Shown: positions 36,269 to 44,856 of the stretch, in pieces
How the letters are laid out: every line of letters begins with the position of its first letter
How positions within the stretch are numbered: the first letter of the stretch is position 1
Assembly: GCA_030693535.1 (NCBI GenBank)
Contig: JAUYAL010000077.1
Span: forward strand, 248,001 to 312,000
Direction of reading: 5' to 3'
DNA from: Methylotenera sp.
GTDB lineage: Bacteria; Pseudomonadota; Gammaproteobacteria; Burkholderiales; Methylophilaceae
Length of the DNA stretch: 64,000 nt
The notes under the pieces: generated by a model
Told to the model about the DNA's origin: nothing
Seen by the model: only the letters and a program-made list of their open reading frames with translations
The model's database searches: none
Position numbers and translations under genes: made by a program

Positions 36269-36346
36269 GATAAGAGTCTCCTTTAATTCAATGCAGAACC
36301 AGATTTTGTCCAGTTCTGCATATTTTGCAACTCAGTTATCTTGTGA

Positions 36347-37351
36347 TTATTTTTGATAAATCTGGTCGAATGTACCGCCGTCAGAAAAGTGTGTTTTCTG
36401 CGCTTTTTGCCAACCACCAAAGTCCTCATCAATTTTCACAAAGTTCACTTTTGGAAATTGTGCCTCATACTTTTTAGCTACAGATGCTAAGGTTGGGCGA
36501 TAGTAGTTTTTAGCTGCAATCTCTTGGCCCTCTTCAGTGTATAAATATTCGAGGTAAGCTTTAGCCACAGTTTCTGTACCATGCTTTTTCGCGAACTTAT
36601 CCACTACAGTCACTGGTGGTTCAGCTAAGATTGATATCGAAGGCACAACGATTTGAAACTTGCCAACGCCTAGTTCTTTTTGTGCCAAGAAAGCTTCGTT
36701 CTCCCAAGCCAGCAATACATCACCAATGCCACGTTCTACGAAAGTTGTTGTAGATCCACGTGCGCCAGTATCAAGCACCGGCACGTTCTTCAACAACTTG
36801 CCAACAAACTCCTTGGTTTTTGCCTCATCGTTACCATATTTTTTTTGCGCAAATGCCCAAGCTGCTAAGTAGTTCCAGCGTGCGCCACCTGATGTTTTAG
36901 GGTTAGGTGTGATTACAGAAACACCTGGTTTTACCAAATCATCCCAATCTTTAATCCCTTTAGGGTTGCCTTTACGGACTAACAATACAATCGTAGACGT
37001 ATACGGTGAGCTATTGTGCGCTAAGCGCTTTTGCCAATCTTTAGGAATCAGCTTACCTTTTTCTTGAAGCTGATCCACATCATAAGCCAATGCGAGCGTT
37101 GCTACATCAGCATCTAGACCATCAATAATGGCGCGAGCCTGTTTGCCAGAGCCACCATGTGAAGTTTTAATGGTGACTTTATCGCCCGTTTTAGCTAACC
37201 AATATTTGCCAAATGCTGCATTAAAGTCTTGATACAGCTCACGTGTTGGGTCGTACGACACGTTAAGCAATGAAATGTCTGCCGCAAATGTTAAGAGTGG
37301 ACTCGACAATGCAATAGCGATTAATAATTTTTTTAGTTTGAAGTTCATCAT
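36347..37351 (-). CDS. sbp: Periplasmic sulfate-binding protein (second copy)
   Basis: A 334-residue paralogue of the Sbp at 29563-30570. The signal peptide covers about 23 residues (ending LTFA). [44 protein letters not shown] and the tail [10 protein letters not shown] are intact, so it should bind sulfate or a related oxyanion in the periplasm. It has no permease genes of its own and presumably hands substrate to CysTWA. It follows the porin gene by 15 bases, which suggests that porin and binding protein act in series on the same substrate. Confidence 0.92.
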   Translation of the reverse strand: MMNFKLKKLLIAIALSSPLLTFAADISLLNVSYDPTRELYQDFNAAFGKYWLAKTGDKVTIKTSHGGSGKQARAIIDGLDADVATLALAYDVDQLQEKGKLIPKDWQKRLAHNSSPYTSTIVLLVRKGNPKGIKDWDDLVKPGVSVITPNPKTSGGARWNYLAAWAFAQKKYGNDEAKTKEFVGKLLKNVPVLDTGARGSTTTFVERGIGDVLLAWENEAFLAQKELGVGKFQIVVPSISILAEPPVTVVDKFAKKHGTETVAKAYLEYLYTEEGQEIAAKNYYRPTLASVAKKYEAQFPKVNFVKIDEDFGGWQKAQKTHFSDGGTFDQIYQK

Positions 37352-37366
37352 GTTTTCCTTAAATTT

Positions 37367-39004
37367 TTAAAATCCTAATAGTGTCAATTCGGTGTAGAAG
37401 AAATCAGAGTCAGCAGATCGATTTGTTTCAATCTTTCTTGAAGTGGTTTTCACGAAGTCTCCTGCCCAAAAGTGGGCGTAACCCAAGTTAAGCGATACTT
37501 GCTCGTTGATTGGAAAGCGCACACGCAGGTCGAACTCTTTGCCTAGATCTTTTCCGCTCTTACCTGTTTGGTCACGAAGGTTGTTACCCGCATTCCAGCG
37601 GTCTGTTTCACTATCCAGGCGATACCAGCTAAAACCTGTATCTACTTTCACGTTATCCAAAAAGGCCACTTTAGGGTCGAACTCAAGACGTAATTTAGGT
37701 GTGCGAATGTTTTCCATTTGAATGTAATCGTCGTTAGACCATGGGCGTGCAAAGCCGAACAGCCTTTCAAAGCGTTGGTTTTTGCCGTCGGTAGGATTTT
37801 TATCACCGCTTGCTACACCATAAAAGGCGCTCAGGCGAGGCTTCCATGGATGCTTGATGCTATAGCCGATCTCGGCGTTGTAGGCATGGGCATCGTGATC
37901 TAGCTCAGCAAGAAACTTACCTGCGTTGTTCAATCTATCCTGATGTCCCCATTGCTTAACATAGCTGGCATCATAATCAAATCCGCTTTTGCCAATGGTT
38001 CCGTAAGCACGTAAGCCTGCCGTATGAATTTCACGGTCAATCTTGGTGTTAGCTGCTGCAGCCTTACCGTTGCTGTCATACTGCACGTCACTGCCATTTT
38101 GTTTCAGTAACAAGTAATAGGGTTCTAAAGTGACGTATTCTGACCAACCGCGCCAATCACCAATGGCACCGTAAAAGTCTTGCGCATGATCAACTTCATC
38201 TAGGCGTGTGGTAAAGCGCTGTACTGGTTTAACCGCAAGTAATTCTAGTTGCCAGTCATTCTTTTTGTCGCCTATCTGTGCCCTTACCCCTTGAAAGGTG
38301 TTGGTCGTGTTGCGCCATTCGTTACGTGCAATTAAACGTCTATCGATAGCTTCCCATGCGTGACGACCTGCGCGCACCCAAACAGGACGTGCATTACCAA
38401 GGTCGTCTTTGCCTAAAAAGCTTTCTTTGAAGTTCAGCTCAAGATAACCTTGCAAAATATCCGCCTGATTCACATCGCGCGTGTCATATTCACGGGTGTA
38501 ATCGCCATGGTTGCGGCGAGAATCCTGCACTTCCACGGCAAATCGTAGTGGGTCGAGGATGTTTTTTACCCCCAGATAGGCGCGTGTTCGCAACAATAAG
38601 GGTTCATCAATATTTTGGTCTGCACGTCGAAAGTCGTTATCTCGGTGTTCGAAGCGTGCGCGATACTCCAATCCCAAATCCAGCCAGTTTACATCTGCAA
38701 AAGTATCAAATTCTTTTAACCAAGTTTTGTTCGCTTGCTTAACATAGCGCGGTGGGTCTGTTTCTTTTTGAGTACCGTAACTTTTACGATCCACGAAATG
38801 GCCATTGGCCGCAATGAAAGCTGCTTTTTCTTCTGCTGCAATTTCACGTAACCGTGCTTGTATTTTTTCTTGTTGGCTAAGCTCTTGCGGTAAGTTACTC
38901 GCCTCTTCAGTAGTCGTGCTGTCGTTAGCAAATGCATAAGCGGGTAGTGAAATAAAGCTGCTTGCAATGAGCACTTTAGCGAATTTTGATAATTTGAATT
39001 GCAT
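37367..39004 (-). CDS. Outer-membrane porin, alginate-export (AlgE-like) family
   Basis: The 545-residue protein starts with a signal peptide (about 26 residues, ending AYAFA). A helical, charged segment follows (residues 35-85), then a beta-barrel region rich in alternating aromatic strands (LGLEYRARFEHRDNDFR, LRLEFDPKVAF) ending in an aromatic C-terminal residue (ELTLLGF) as required for BAM insertion. It fits the alginate-export porin family. Alginate export itself is not supported, since no alginate genes are present. Its place directly before sbp and cysK points to passage of sulfate or an organosulfur anion. AGGAGAT precedes the ATG. Confidence 0.82.
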   Translation of the reverse strand: MQFKLSKFAKVLIASSFISLPAYAFANDSTTTEEASNLPQELSQQEKIQARLREIAAEEKAAFIAANGHFVDRKSYGTQKETDPPRYVKQANKTWLKEFDTFADVNWLDLGLEYRARFEHRDNDFRRADQNIDEPLLLRTRAYLGVKNILDPLRFAVEVQDSRRNHGDYTREYDTRDVNQADILQGYLELNFKESFLGKDDLGNARPVWVRAGRHAWEAIDRRLIARNEWRNTTNTFQGVRAQIGDKKNDWQLELLAVKPVQRFTTRLDEVDHAQDFYGAIGDWRGWSEYVTLEPYYLLLKQNGSDVQYDSNGKAAAANTKIDREIHTAGLRAYGTIGKSGFDYDASYVKQWGHQDRLNNAGKFLAELDHDAHAYNAEIGYSIKHPWKPRLSAFYGVASGDKNPTDGKNQRFERLFGFARPWSNDDYIQMENIRTPKLRLEFDPKVAFLDNVKVDTGFSWYRLDSETDRWNAGNNLRDQTGKSGKDLGKEFDLRVRFPINEQVSLNLGYAHFWAGDFVKTTSRKIETNRSADSDFFYTELTLLGF

Positions 39005-39068
39005 ATTAATCTCCTATTACAAGCGTCAGTATTCTGGTTCGCAAGTGTATTTAATTTTTTACGATATT

Positions 39069-39293
39069 TTATTTAACCCTTGCTTGTGCAGTAGGTGAAT
39101 TTTTTGAGCTGTCTTGAGTAAATCTAAGTTTTTCTCGTTTTTCAATTTGTGTCACACGCCCTTCATGCAACACAATTTCAACTGAACCAAAGCCTGAGCC
39201 ATTTTTAAGCTCTTCAACTGCTCGCAAAATTTCTTGCGATGGATCTTGCTGATGCTTAGAAGCAAGTTGAGCTGCGCTATGAGTAAGTGACAT
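39069..39293 (-). CDS. YezD family small protein (DUF2292)
   Basis: This 74-residue protein carries the YezD core: ILRAVEELKNGSGFGSVEIV followed by LHEGRVTQIEKREKLRF. The family is found next to sulfate and sulfonate utilisation genes in many bacteria, and here it heads the porin-sbp-DUF2325-cysK group. The fold is likely a small beta-rich domain; the N-terminal 18 and the C-terminal 15 residues are polar and probably flexible. No activity is known to me. The start at 39293 follows a TGAGG ribosome binding site. Confidence 0.8.
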   Translation of the reverse strand: MSLTHSAAQLASKHQQDPSQEILRAVEELKNGSGFGSVEIVLHEGRVTQIEKREKLRFTQDSSKNSPTAQARVK

Positions 39294-39312
39294 TGTTTAA
39301 CCTCAAATCTGT

Positions 39313-39373
39313 GTGCGTAATGAACGAATGCACGCACTATAAAGCTAACCTTTAACAATTAAAAAGAATTGTT
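39313..39373. repeat. Two inverted repeats upstream of yezD
   Basis: GTGCGT/ACGCAC arms (39313-39318 and 39332-39337) lie 20 bases before yezD and would form a hairpin in its leader. A second palindrome AACAATT/AATTGTT (39354-39360, 39367-39373) lies just beyond. Either may be an operator for sulfur-dependent control of the operon; the regulator is not identifiable here. Confidence 0.35.
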
Positions 39374-40107
39374 TTTTATTAAGATATAACTAAATGGAAT
39401 AAAACGAGGTGCTTGAGAGGGTGTTATTGCTATGGTTGTATTTTTTTAAATTTATTAAATTGAGATAATGTCTAGGGTATTCATTATCCGATGGTCCGTA
39501 GCGTAAGTTGTTTCAATCGCGAATACTGCTATAGCGAATGACTCAAATGTGCTGTTTGCAGCCCCATAGAAAATGATATGATCTCAATTCTGAACGGCAG
39601 CTTTTAAGTAAGGGATAAATATAAACCGATAATTCCATGTACACAGACTGCAATTCTATTTACATGATTGCACGCCATCCGGTCACTGTAGAAAGGCTTG
39701 AAGTTAAGGCTTAAGGCAAGTCCCTTAAATGGGCTTTTAGTCAAGCAAAATAACATCGAACCAGTGCCCAGATCCATCAACTCCAGCGCACCAAAAAGTG
39801 AAGAGGCTTATTCCATAATGGTTTCAACCATTTTCATTTGTATCTTCGAGAGATATAGGTGGGCACTTTTATGAAGATAGCCTCCATTACCCAGTACACT
39901 TTAATCGCTTAAATATATCATTTGCCGTCGCCTATGCGTAATACTCCGTTGAAAAACTCTAATTTAATTTACTCTACCACTTAGCAGAATTTTCATTTAA
40001 GCCTATTTTTTATTTTGGTTTGAATTGCAGCGTGGATTCATCAGGTTTAGTGCCGGGCTATTTCGTTATATAGCCATCAGATCTACTTCTTTTGCTATTA
40101 GAGTTAA
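39374..40107. other. Gene-free decay zone
   Basis: No intact gene is visible over about 730 bases. Perfect 8-base arms AGTGCCCA (39763-39770) and TGGGCACT (39860-39867) enclose a small hairpin AATGGT-TTCA-ACCATT (39817-39832). Short open stretches occur on the minus strand but shift frame and match nothing that I recognise. The neighbouring transposase remnant suggests that this is old insertion-sequence debris. Confidence 0.4.
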
Positions 40108-40330
40108 CTATTTGGACATTCGCCTTAAGTTTTGTGCGGTGACTGCCAATTAAAACTCATCTTGCGCACCACTAAAGCCTCGCAATCGTAATTTATCCAT
40201 CTTTAATATGCGTTTAAGTTGCGCAAGTAACAATTCAACTTTCTTACGTTCTCGCATCGAAGCTTCATATGCTGGTGTTAACGCAATTTACGGGCAACGT
40301 CATGAACGCTTCTCGCAATCTTACGTATTG
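40108..40330 (-). pseudogene. Remnant of an IS1182-type transposase C-terminus
   Basis: The minus-strand translation contains, in two frames, IARSVHDVARKL and then PAYEASMRERKKVELLLAQL, LKMDKLRLRGFSGAQDEF, a stop in place of Thr, and LAVTAQNLRRMSK. This is the characteristic C-terminal end of IS1182-type transposases (RERKKVE..FAHLKRIL...RLRG). One frameshift and several stops show that it is dead. The rest of the element is missing. Confidence 0.75.
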
Positions 40331-40367
40331 ATATTGAAGAGTCTCAATTTAGATGACCATTACAATA

Positions 40368-41732
40368 TTAGATAAATAACTTATATAGCATACCCAAGGC
40401 GCCACATGCCAGTATGACGGGAATGACATTTATCTTGAAATGGAATACTGCAAGTGTAGCAAAAGCAGTAAGACCGATAGAGAAGCAATCGATGTTACTA
40501 CTCAAGTCTTTAGGCCAAAACACATGATACGCAAAGAACAAAGCAAGATTTAGAATGACACCAACAACCGCGGCGGTAATTGCGCTTAATGGTGCGGTAA
40601 ACTTGAGATTACCATGCGTAGTTTCAATAAATGGTGCGCCCATGAAAATGAATATAAAGCTTGGCAAGAATGTGAAAAATGTCACAATCGCCGCTGCAAC
40701 AAAAGCAGATGCAAAAATTGCATCGGTGCCAAATACATGAGAAATCCAGCCACCCACAAATCCCACAAATGTCACTACCATGATGAGTGGGCCAGGTGTT
40801 GTTTCACCCAGTGCAAGCCCATCAATCATTTGTGTTGGTGTGAGCCATTGATAATGCTCTACCGCGCCCTGATAGACGTATGGCAATACTGCATAAGCAC
40901 CGCCAAAGGTCATGAGTGCAGTTTTGGTAAAAAACCACCCCATTTGCGTAAAGGCCGCATCCCATCCATACATGACAATTAATGTCGAGATTGCGACTAG
41001 CCAAATACCGATACCGATCAGGGCAATACGCAACATCTTTAACCAAGTGAATATTGCATGTTCCGGTGTTGGGGTATCGTCATCAATCAATGCCGCACCA
41101 TAATCTTTATTAGATGCGCCATGTCCGCCACCGACCTTAAAATACTTTGGAATCTTGCGTCCGCCAAAATGACCAATTAAAGCAGCGACAGCGACAATAA
41201 GCGGAAACGGCAGATTAAATGCAAATATGGCAACAAAGGCTAATGCGGCAATCGCCCACAGCACTTGATTCTTTAATGCTCTTGATCCTATACGGTAAGC
41301 TGCAAAAAGCACGATGGCGACAACGGCAGGTTTGATTCCATATAGCACCCCAGCTACCGCGGGTACTGAACCATAAGCCATGTAAATCCAAGCGAGACCT
41401 GTAAGGATAAAAAATGAAGGCAGTACAAACAACACACCGGCAACAATGCCGCCTAAAGTTCGGTGCATTAGCCATCCTATGTAAGTTGCGAGTTGCTGTG
41501 CTTCTGGTCCCGGTAACACCATGCAATAATTCAGCGCATGTAGAAATCGCGTCTCCGATATCCAGCGCTTCTTCTCAACCAAATCATGATGCATGATAGA
41601 GATTTGACCTGCTGGGCCACCAAAGCTAATGAAACCCAGCTTCAGCCAGTACATAAATGCTTCTGCAAATGAAACAGGTTTGGGCATTAATTCAGAAATG
41701 GCGGAAGTGATATTTTTATTTGTTACGTCCAT
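40368..41732 (-). CDS. chrA: Chromate transporter ChrA (long form)
   Basis: The 454-residue inner-membrane protein expels chromate. It has two homologous CHR halves (about 20-200 and 250-445), each beginning with an FGG motif: SFGGPAGQISIMHHDLVEKK in the first and FGGAYAVLPYVYQG in the second. PGPEAQQLATYIG and ETTPGPLIM are the paired PGP motifs. About ten to twelve hydrophobic segments are visible. Chromate enters cells through sulfate uptake systems, so its place beside the sulfate island makes sense, though the two are separated by insertion-sequence debris. No chrB regulator is adjacent. Confidence 0.93.
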   Translation of the reverse strand: MDVTNKNITSAISELMPKPVSFAEAFMYWLKLGFISFGGPAGQISIMHHDLVEKKRWISETRFLHALNYCMVLPGPEAQQLATYIGWLMHRTLGGIVAGVLFVLPSFFILTGLAWIYMAYGSVPAVAGVLYGIKPAVVAIVLFAAYRIGSRALKNQVLWAIAALAFVAIFAFNLPFPLIVAVAALIGHFGGRKIPKYFKVGGGHGASNKDYGAALIDDDTPTPEHAIFTWLKMLRIALIGIGIWLVAISTLIVMYGWDAAFTQMGWFFTKTALMTFGGAYAVLPYVYQGAVEHYQWLTPTQMIDGLALGETTPGPLIMVVTFVGFVGGWISHVFGTDAIFASAFVAAAIVTFFTFLPSFIFIFMGAPFIETTHGNLKFTAPLSAITAAVVGVILNLALFFAYHVFWPKDLSSNIDCFSIGLTAFATLAVFHFKINVIPVILACGALGMLYKLFI

Positions 41733-41905
41733 AAGCTTTTATTTTATTGGCACAAAGCCATGATTATAGAGCAGAACTTGCACGCTTGGCGTCTTGAAAC
41801 GGGGAGGCTGCTAAGTGCCCAATAATCTTACTTTAATTATATTTTGCGCGAGAGGAAAAATAGTTTATTTATAGCTGACCCGTAACTAACATTTAATATG
41901 TCTCA

Positions 41906-42183
41906 TTAATTATGGCTATGGTGATGATGAGTATCTGAATAATGCGGACGACTGTGTTTCATTGATTTGTACAAATGCTTATGAGTATGCGTTAAGGCTG
42001 TTTCTGCCAATGGCTCATGAGTATGCTGATGGTGTTCATCATGACTGTGTTCATGCTCTATCTCGGTATGCTCATCATGCTCGCTTAAATGCAACCAAAT
42101 TCCCGCAGCTATTAGAACGCAGTGATTATCAACGGAATGGTAATTGGGTCACTCAAGGCGACAGCTAGGAACACTAATGCTAA
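41906..42183 (-). pseudogene. Frameshifted tail of a DMT/EamA-type transporter with His-rich C-terminus
   Basis: A 62-codon frame (41906-42094) encodes a strikingly His-rich peptide (HEHSHDEHHQHTHEP and SDTHHHHSHN). Reading on upstream without requiring a start gives IAAGIWLHLSEHDEH, and after a single missing base near 42110 LALVFLAVALSDPITIPLII. Together these resemble the last transmembrane helix and His-rich tail of EamA-type permeases. The gene is cut off at 42183 by a stop next to relA. I therefore treat it as a 5'-truncated, frameshifted relic and not as a stand-alone metal-binding protein, although the tail could still be translated from the ATG at 42094. Confidence 0.6.
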
Positions 42184-42220
42184 CTAAAAGTCATGGTTAA
42201 CAACAGTAGTAACTTCATCC

Positions 42221-44443
42221 TTAAATTCTCCGCCGTACTGCAACTACATTAGGCACCTGCTGAATCAGCTTCAATATGCGCTTCAATCTAGCCAGGTCTG
42301 AAATCTCGATAGAAAACTGCATTAACGCCATATTGTTCCTAGTCATGGTATTAGCCTTGGTGGCATTGACTTTTTCTCGTGCAAATAGCTCGCTGATGTC
42401 ACGTAGGAGACCTTGGCGGTCGTGGGCCTCCACTTCTATATTGACGACGGCAGCCCCGACATTCTGATAATTGCCCCACTGGGCGCTAAGCACCCGGCTA
42501 CGCCGATTCTCAGGCAAGCGCACTATGAATGAGCAGGAACTGCGGTGAATAGTTAGGCCGTGGTCACATGTGAGATAGCCTACAATTGCATCTGGTTGTA
42601 AAGGTTTACAACATTTGGCGGTGTTAGTTTGCAGGTTGCCAATCCCCTCGACCACGACCCCAATCTCTGTTGGTGGAGCATTGGTGCGATTAGGGGTTGG
42701 TCGGACAGTCCCAACCGATTTAGAGGCATCCTCATCTTGAATAGCGAGGGCAATCTGATGCTCGCTGACATCTCCGCGACCTATGGCGGCCAGATAATCT
42801 TCAAGTTTATGAAATTGCATTTTCTGCGCAATTTTTTCTTGATTGATGGCACCGATACCCGCTCGGTGTAGCTCACGATCTAGTTTCACCCGACCCTGCG
42901 CAACATTTTCATCGAAATGCTGGTATCTGAACCAGTACCTAACCTTAGCACGGGCACTTGGACTTTGGAGAAAACCAAGTGTGGGATTTAGCCAGTCGCG
43001 GCTAGGCGAACCCAGTTTTGACGTTAGGATTTCCACTCGCTGACCGTTTTGCAGTTTGGTGCTGAGTGGCACAATACTTCCATTTACTTTAGCACCACGC
43101 GTACGGTGCCCCAGATCGGTATGTAGGCTGTAAGCAAAGTCAATCGGTGTTGCACCTTTAGGAAGGTCAATGACCTTTCCCTGCGGTGTCAGCACGTAGA
43201 CTTTGTCTTGAAACAGTTCACTCTTGAATTCTTCTAAGATGTCGCCGCTATCTGCAACCTCTTCCTTCCATGCCAATATCTGTCGCAACCAAGCAACTTG
43301 CTCATCAAATTTAGCATCGGACTTACCGCCTTCTTTGTAGCGCCAGTGCGCCGCGACCCCCAGTTCAGAGTGCTGATGCATCTCGAAAGTGCGTATCTGA
43401 ACCTCCAGCGCCAAGCCGAGCGGTCCACTAACAGCAGTATGCAACGAACGGTAATTATTGCTCTTGGGACGTGCAATGTAATCGTCGAATTCACCGGGTA
43501 TTGGCTGCCATAGATTGTGAATCAGACCGAGTGCTGCATAGCAATCCTTGACGTCGTTGACTAGAATCCTCACTGCACGTACATCGTAGAGTTCACTAAA
43601 ATCCAAGTGCTTGCTTTTCATCTTCTTGATGATGCTGTAAATGTGCTTAGGTCGCCCAGTTACATCCCCCTTAATGCTAGCGTGACTCAACTCGTCTTTG
43701 AGTTGAGTCACGACATCAATGATGTATTGCTCTCGGTCGACGCGACGCTCGTCTAGCATTTTTGCGACTTCCTTGTATAGTTGAGGCTCTAGGAAACGCA
43801 ACGAGAGGTCTTCCAACTCCCATTTAATCTGCCATACGCCAAGACGGTTTGCCAATGGAGCAAATATCCCCTGACTTTCTTGTGCAATCCGTTCCTGTTG
43901 TTCCGAGCTGGCTCCTGACAAGCGGCGCAAGGTTTGCGTACGCTCGGCCAGCTTAATCAGCACCACGCGGATGTCTTCCACCATTGCAAGCAACATTTTC
44001 CGCAGGCTTTCTATCTGTTGCGCGTTGTTATCATTCTTTCGGTTCGGGTCATGTAGGCCTTCAATCTCGCTGAATTCCTGAATTTTCTCCATGCGTGAGA
44101 TGCCCTCAATCAACTCGGCAATATTGGCACTGAAACGCGTTTGTAGCGTCGGCCGCCAATCAATCAAATACTTTGGCACTGCATATAATATAGTAGCCAC
44201 GATAGTTTCTACGTCCATGTTCATATCGACGAGGATGGTTGCCGCACCTAGTGCATGCTGCATCAGAGGAGCACCTGTCAACTCAATTTGACCAAAATAT
44301 AGTGGAGCAGCCAAGTCGCAGGCAAGACGAATCAAATCGACATCGGTAGGCGAAAAGCGTCCTGCCAGCGATTCAATCCACGGGGAAACATCGCTCTCGT
44401 TGGAAGCGATCAAAGCAGAAGTTGAGTTATGTACTGAAATCAT
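42221..44443 (-). CDS. relA: GTP pyrophosphokinase RelA (ppGpp synthetase)
   Basis: RelA makes (p)ppGpp on stalled ribosomes. In the 740-residue protein the N-terminal hydrolase-like domain lacks the HD metal site (TILYAVPKYL in place of LLHDVIEDT), so it should not hydrolyse ppGpp. The synthetase domain (about 240-380) has the EFDD motif (GEFDDYIARPKSNNYRSLH near residue 317), the ExDD form of monofunctional RelA, and EVQIRTFEMHQHSELG. A TGS domain follows near 400, then a zinc-finger region and a C-terminal ACT domain (about 665-740). The length matches E. coli RelA (744). Confidence 0.94.
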   Translation of the reverse strand: MISVHNSTSALIASNESDVSPWIESLAGRFSPTDVDLIRLACDLAAPLYFGQIELTGAPLMQHALGAATILVDMNMDVETIVATILYAVPKYLIDWRPTLQTRFSANIAELIEGISRMEKIQEFSEIEGLHDPNRKNDNNAQQIESLRKMLLAMVEDIRVVLIKLAERTQTLRRLSGASSEQQERIAQESQGIFAPLANRLGVWQIKWELEDLSLRFLEPQLYKEVAKMLDERRVDREQYIIDVVTQLKDELSHASIKGDVTGRPKHIYSIIKKMKSKHLDFSELYDVRAVRILVNDVKDCYAALGLIHNLWQPIPGEFDDYIARPKSNNYRSLHTAVSGPLGLALEVQIRTFEMHQHSELGVAAHWRYKEGGKSDAKFDEQVAWLRQILAWKEEVADSGDILEEFKSELFQDKVYVLTPQGKVIDLPKGATPIDFAYSLHTDLGHRTRGAKVNGSIVPLSTKLQNGQRVEILTSKLGSPSRDWLNPTLGFLQSPSARAKVRYWFRYQHFDENVAQGRVKLDRELHRAGIGAINQEKIAQKMQFHKLEDYLAAIGRGDVSEHQIALAIQDEDASKSVGTVRPTPNRTNAPPTEIGVVVEGIGNLQTNTAKCCKPLQPDAIVGYLTCDHGLTIHRSSCSFIVRLPENRRSRVLSAQWGNYQNVGAAVVNIEVEAHDRQGLLRDISELFAREKVNATKANTMTRNNMALMQFSIEISDLARLKRILKLIQQVPNVVAVRRRI

Positions 44444-44813
44444 TAATTATTATCGCATCAAAGCACCTAACTGGTGCATTGACTGATCATATCTGCCAAT
44501 AATATAGTGCAATAAAATAGCATTAAGCGCTAACAATTTGGATTGGCAAATTGATAGATGACTTCACAAAGTCATTACTAAAAATACTTTTTTTGGTTAT
44601 TCCTGACATTCGAACTTAATTAGGGAGCTTATAGAGGTGGTTTTTCTATTTAGCCAAGCTTAATAATATCAATCCAGTGCACAACACTGTCGTTTTTGGC
44701 GCACACCAATAAAATTAATGACATTACTAAATGTAAGTCATTCTCTGCATTGAGTTAAGTATCAAAAATAGAAGATCTTCCTTATAGGTCATCTAATCTA
44801 ATAGTGAATTAAG
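44444..44813. other. Intergenic region upstream of relA
   Basis: No gene is visible in this 370-base stretch. A GCACC/GGTGC inverted repeat (44463-44477) lies 20 bases before the relA start. The relA promoter is presumably here but no clear -35/-10 pair stands out. The right end is the pbpC terminator. Confidence 0.4.
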
Positions 44814-44856
44814 AAAAAAACAGCCTTAAATCACAAGTAAACGTGAGTTTTAAGGC
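44814..44856 (-). terminator. Intrinsic terminator of pbpC
   Basis: On the minus strand the arms GCCTTAAA/TTTAAGGC, with inner TCAC/GTGA pairing, are followed after two bases by seven T. The hairpin overlaps the pbpC stop codon (44850-44852). Confidence 0.8.

Noticed and set aside
37367..39004. Alginate export as the porin's role
   Set aside because: No alginate or exopolysaccharide genes are present; the sulfur context is stronger, so only the family name is kept.
39636..39714. A 25-codon ATG frame in the gene-free zone
   Set aside because: Too short, no ribosome binding site and no family resemblance.
42221..44443. Bifunctional SpoT
   Set aside because: The HD metal motif is absent and the synthetase has EFDD rather than the RxKD form, so RelA is the better call.
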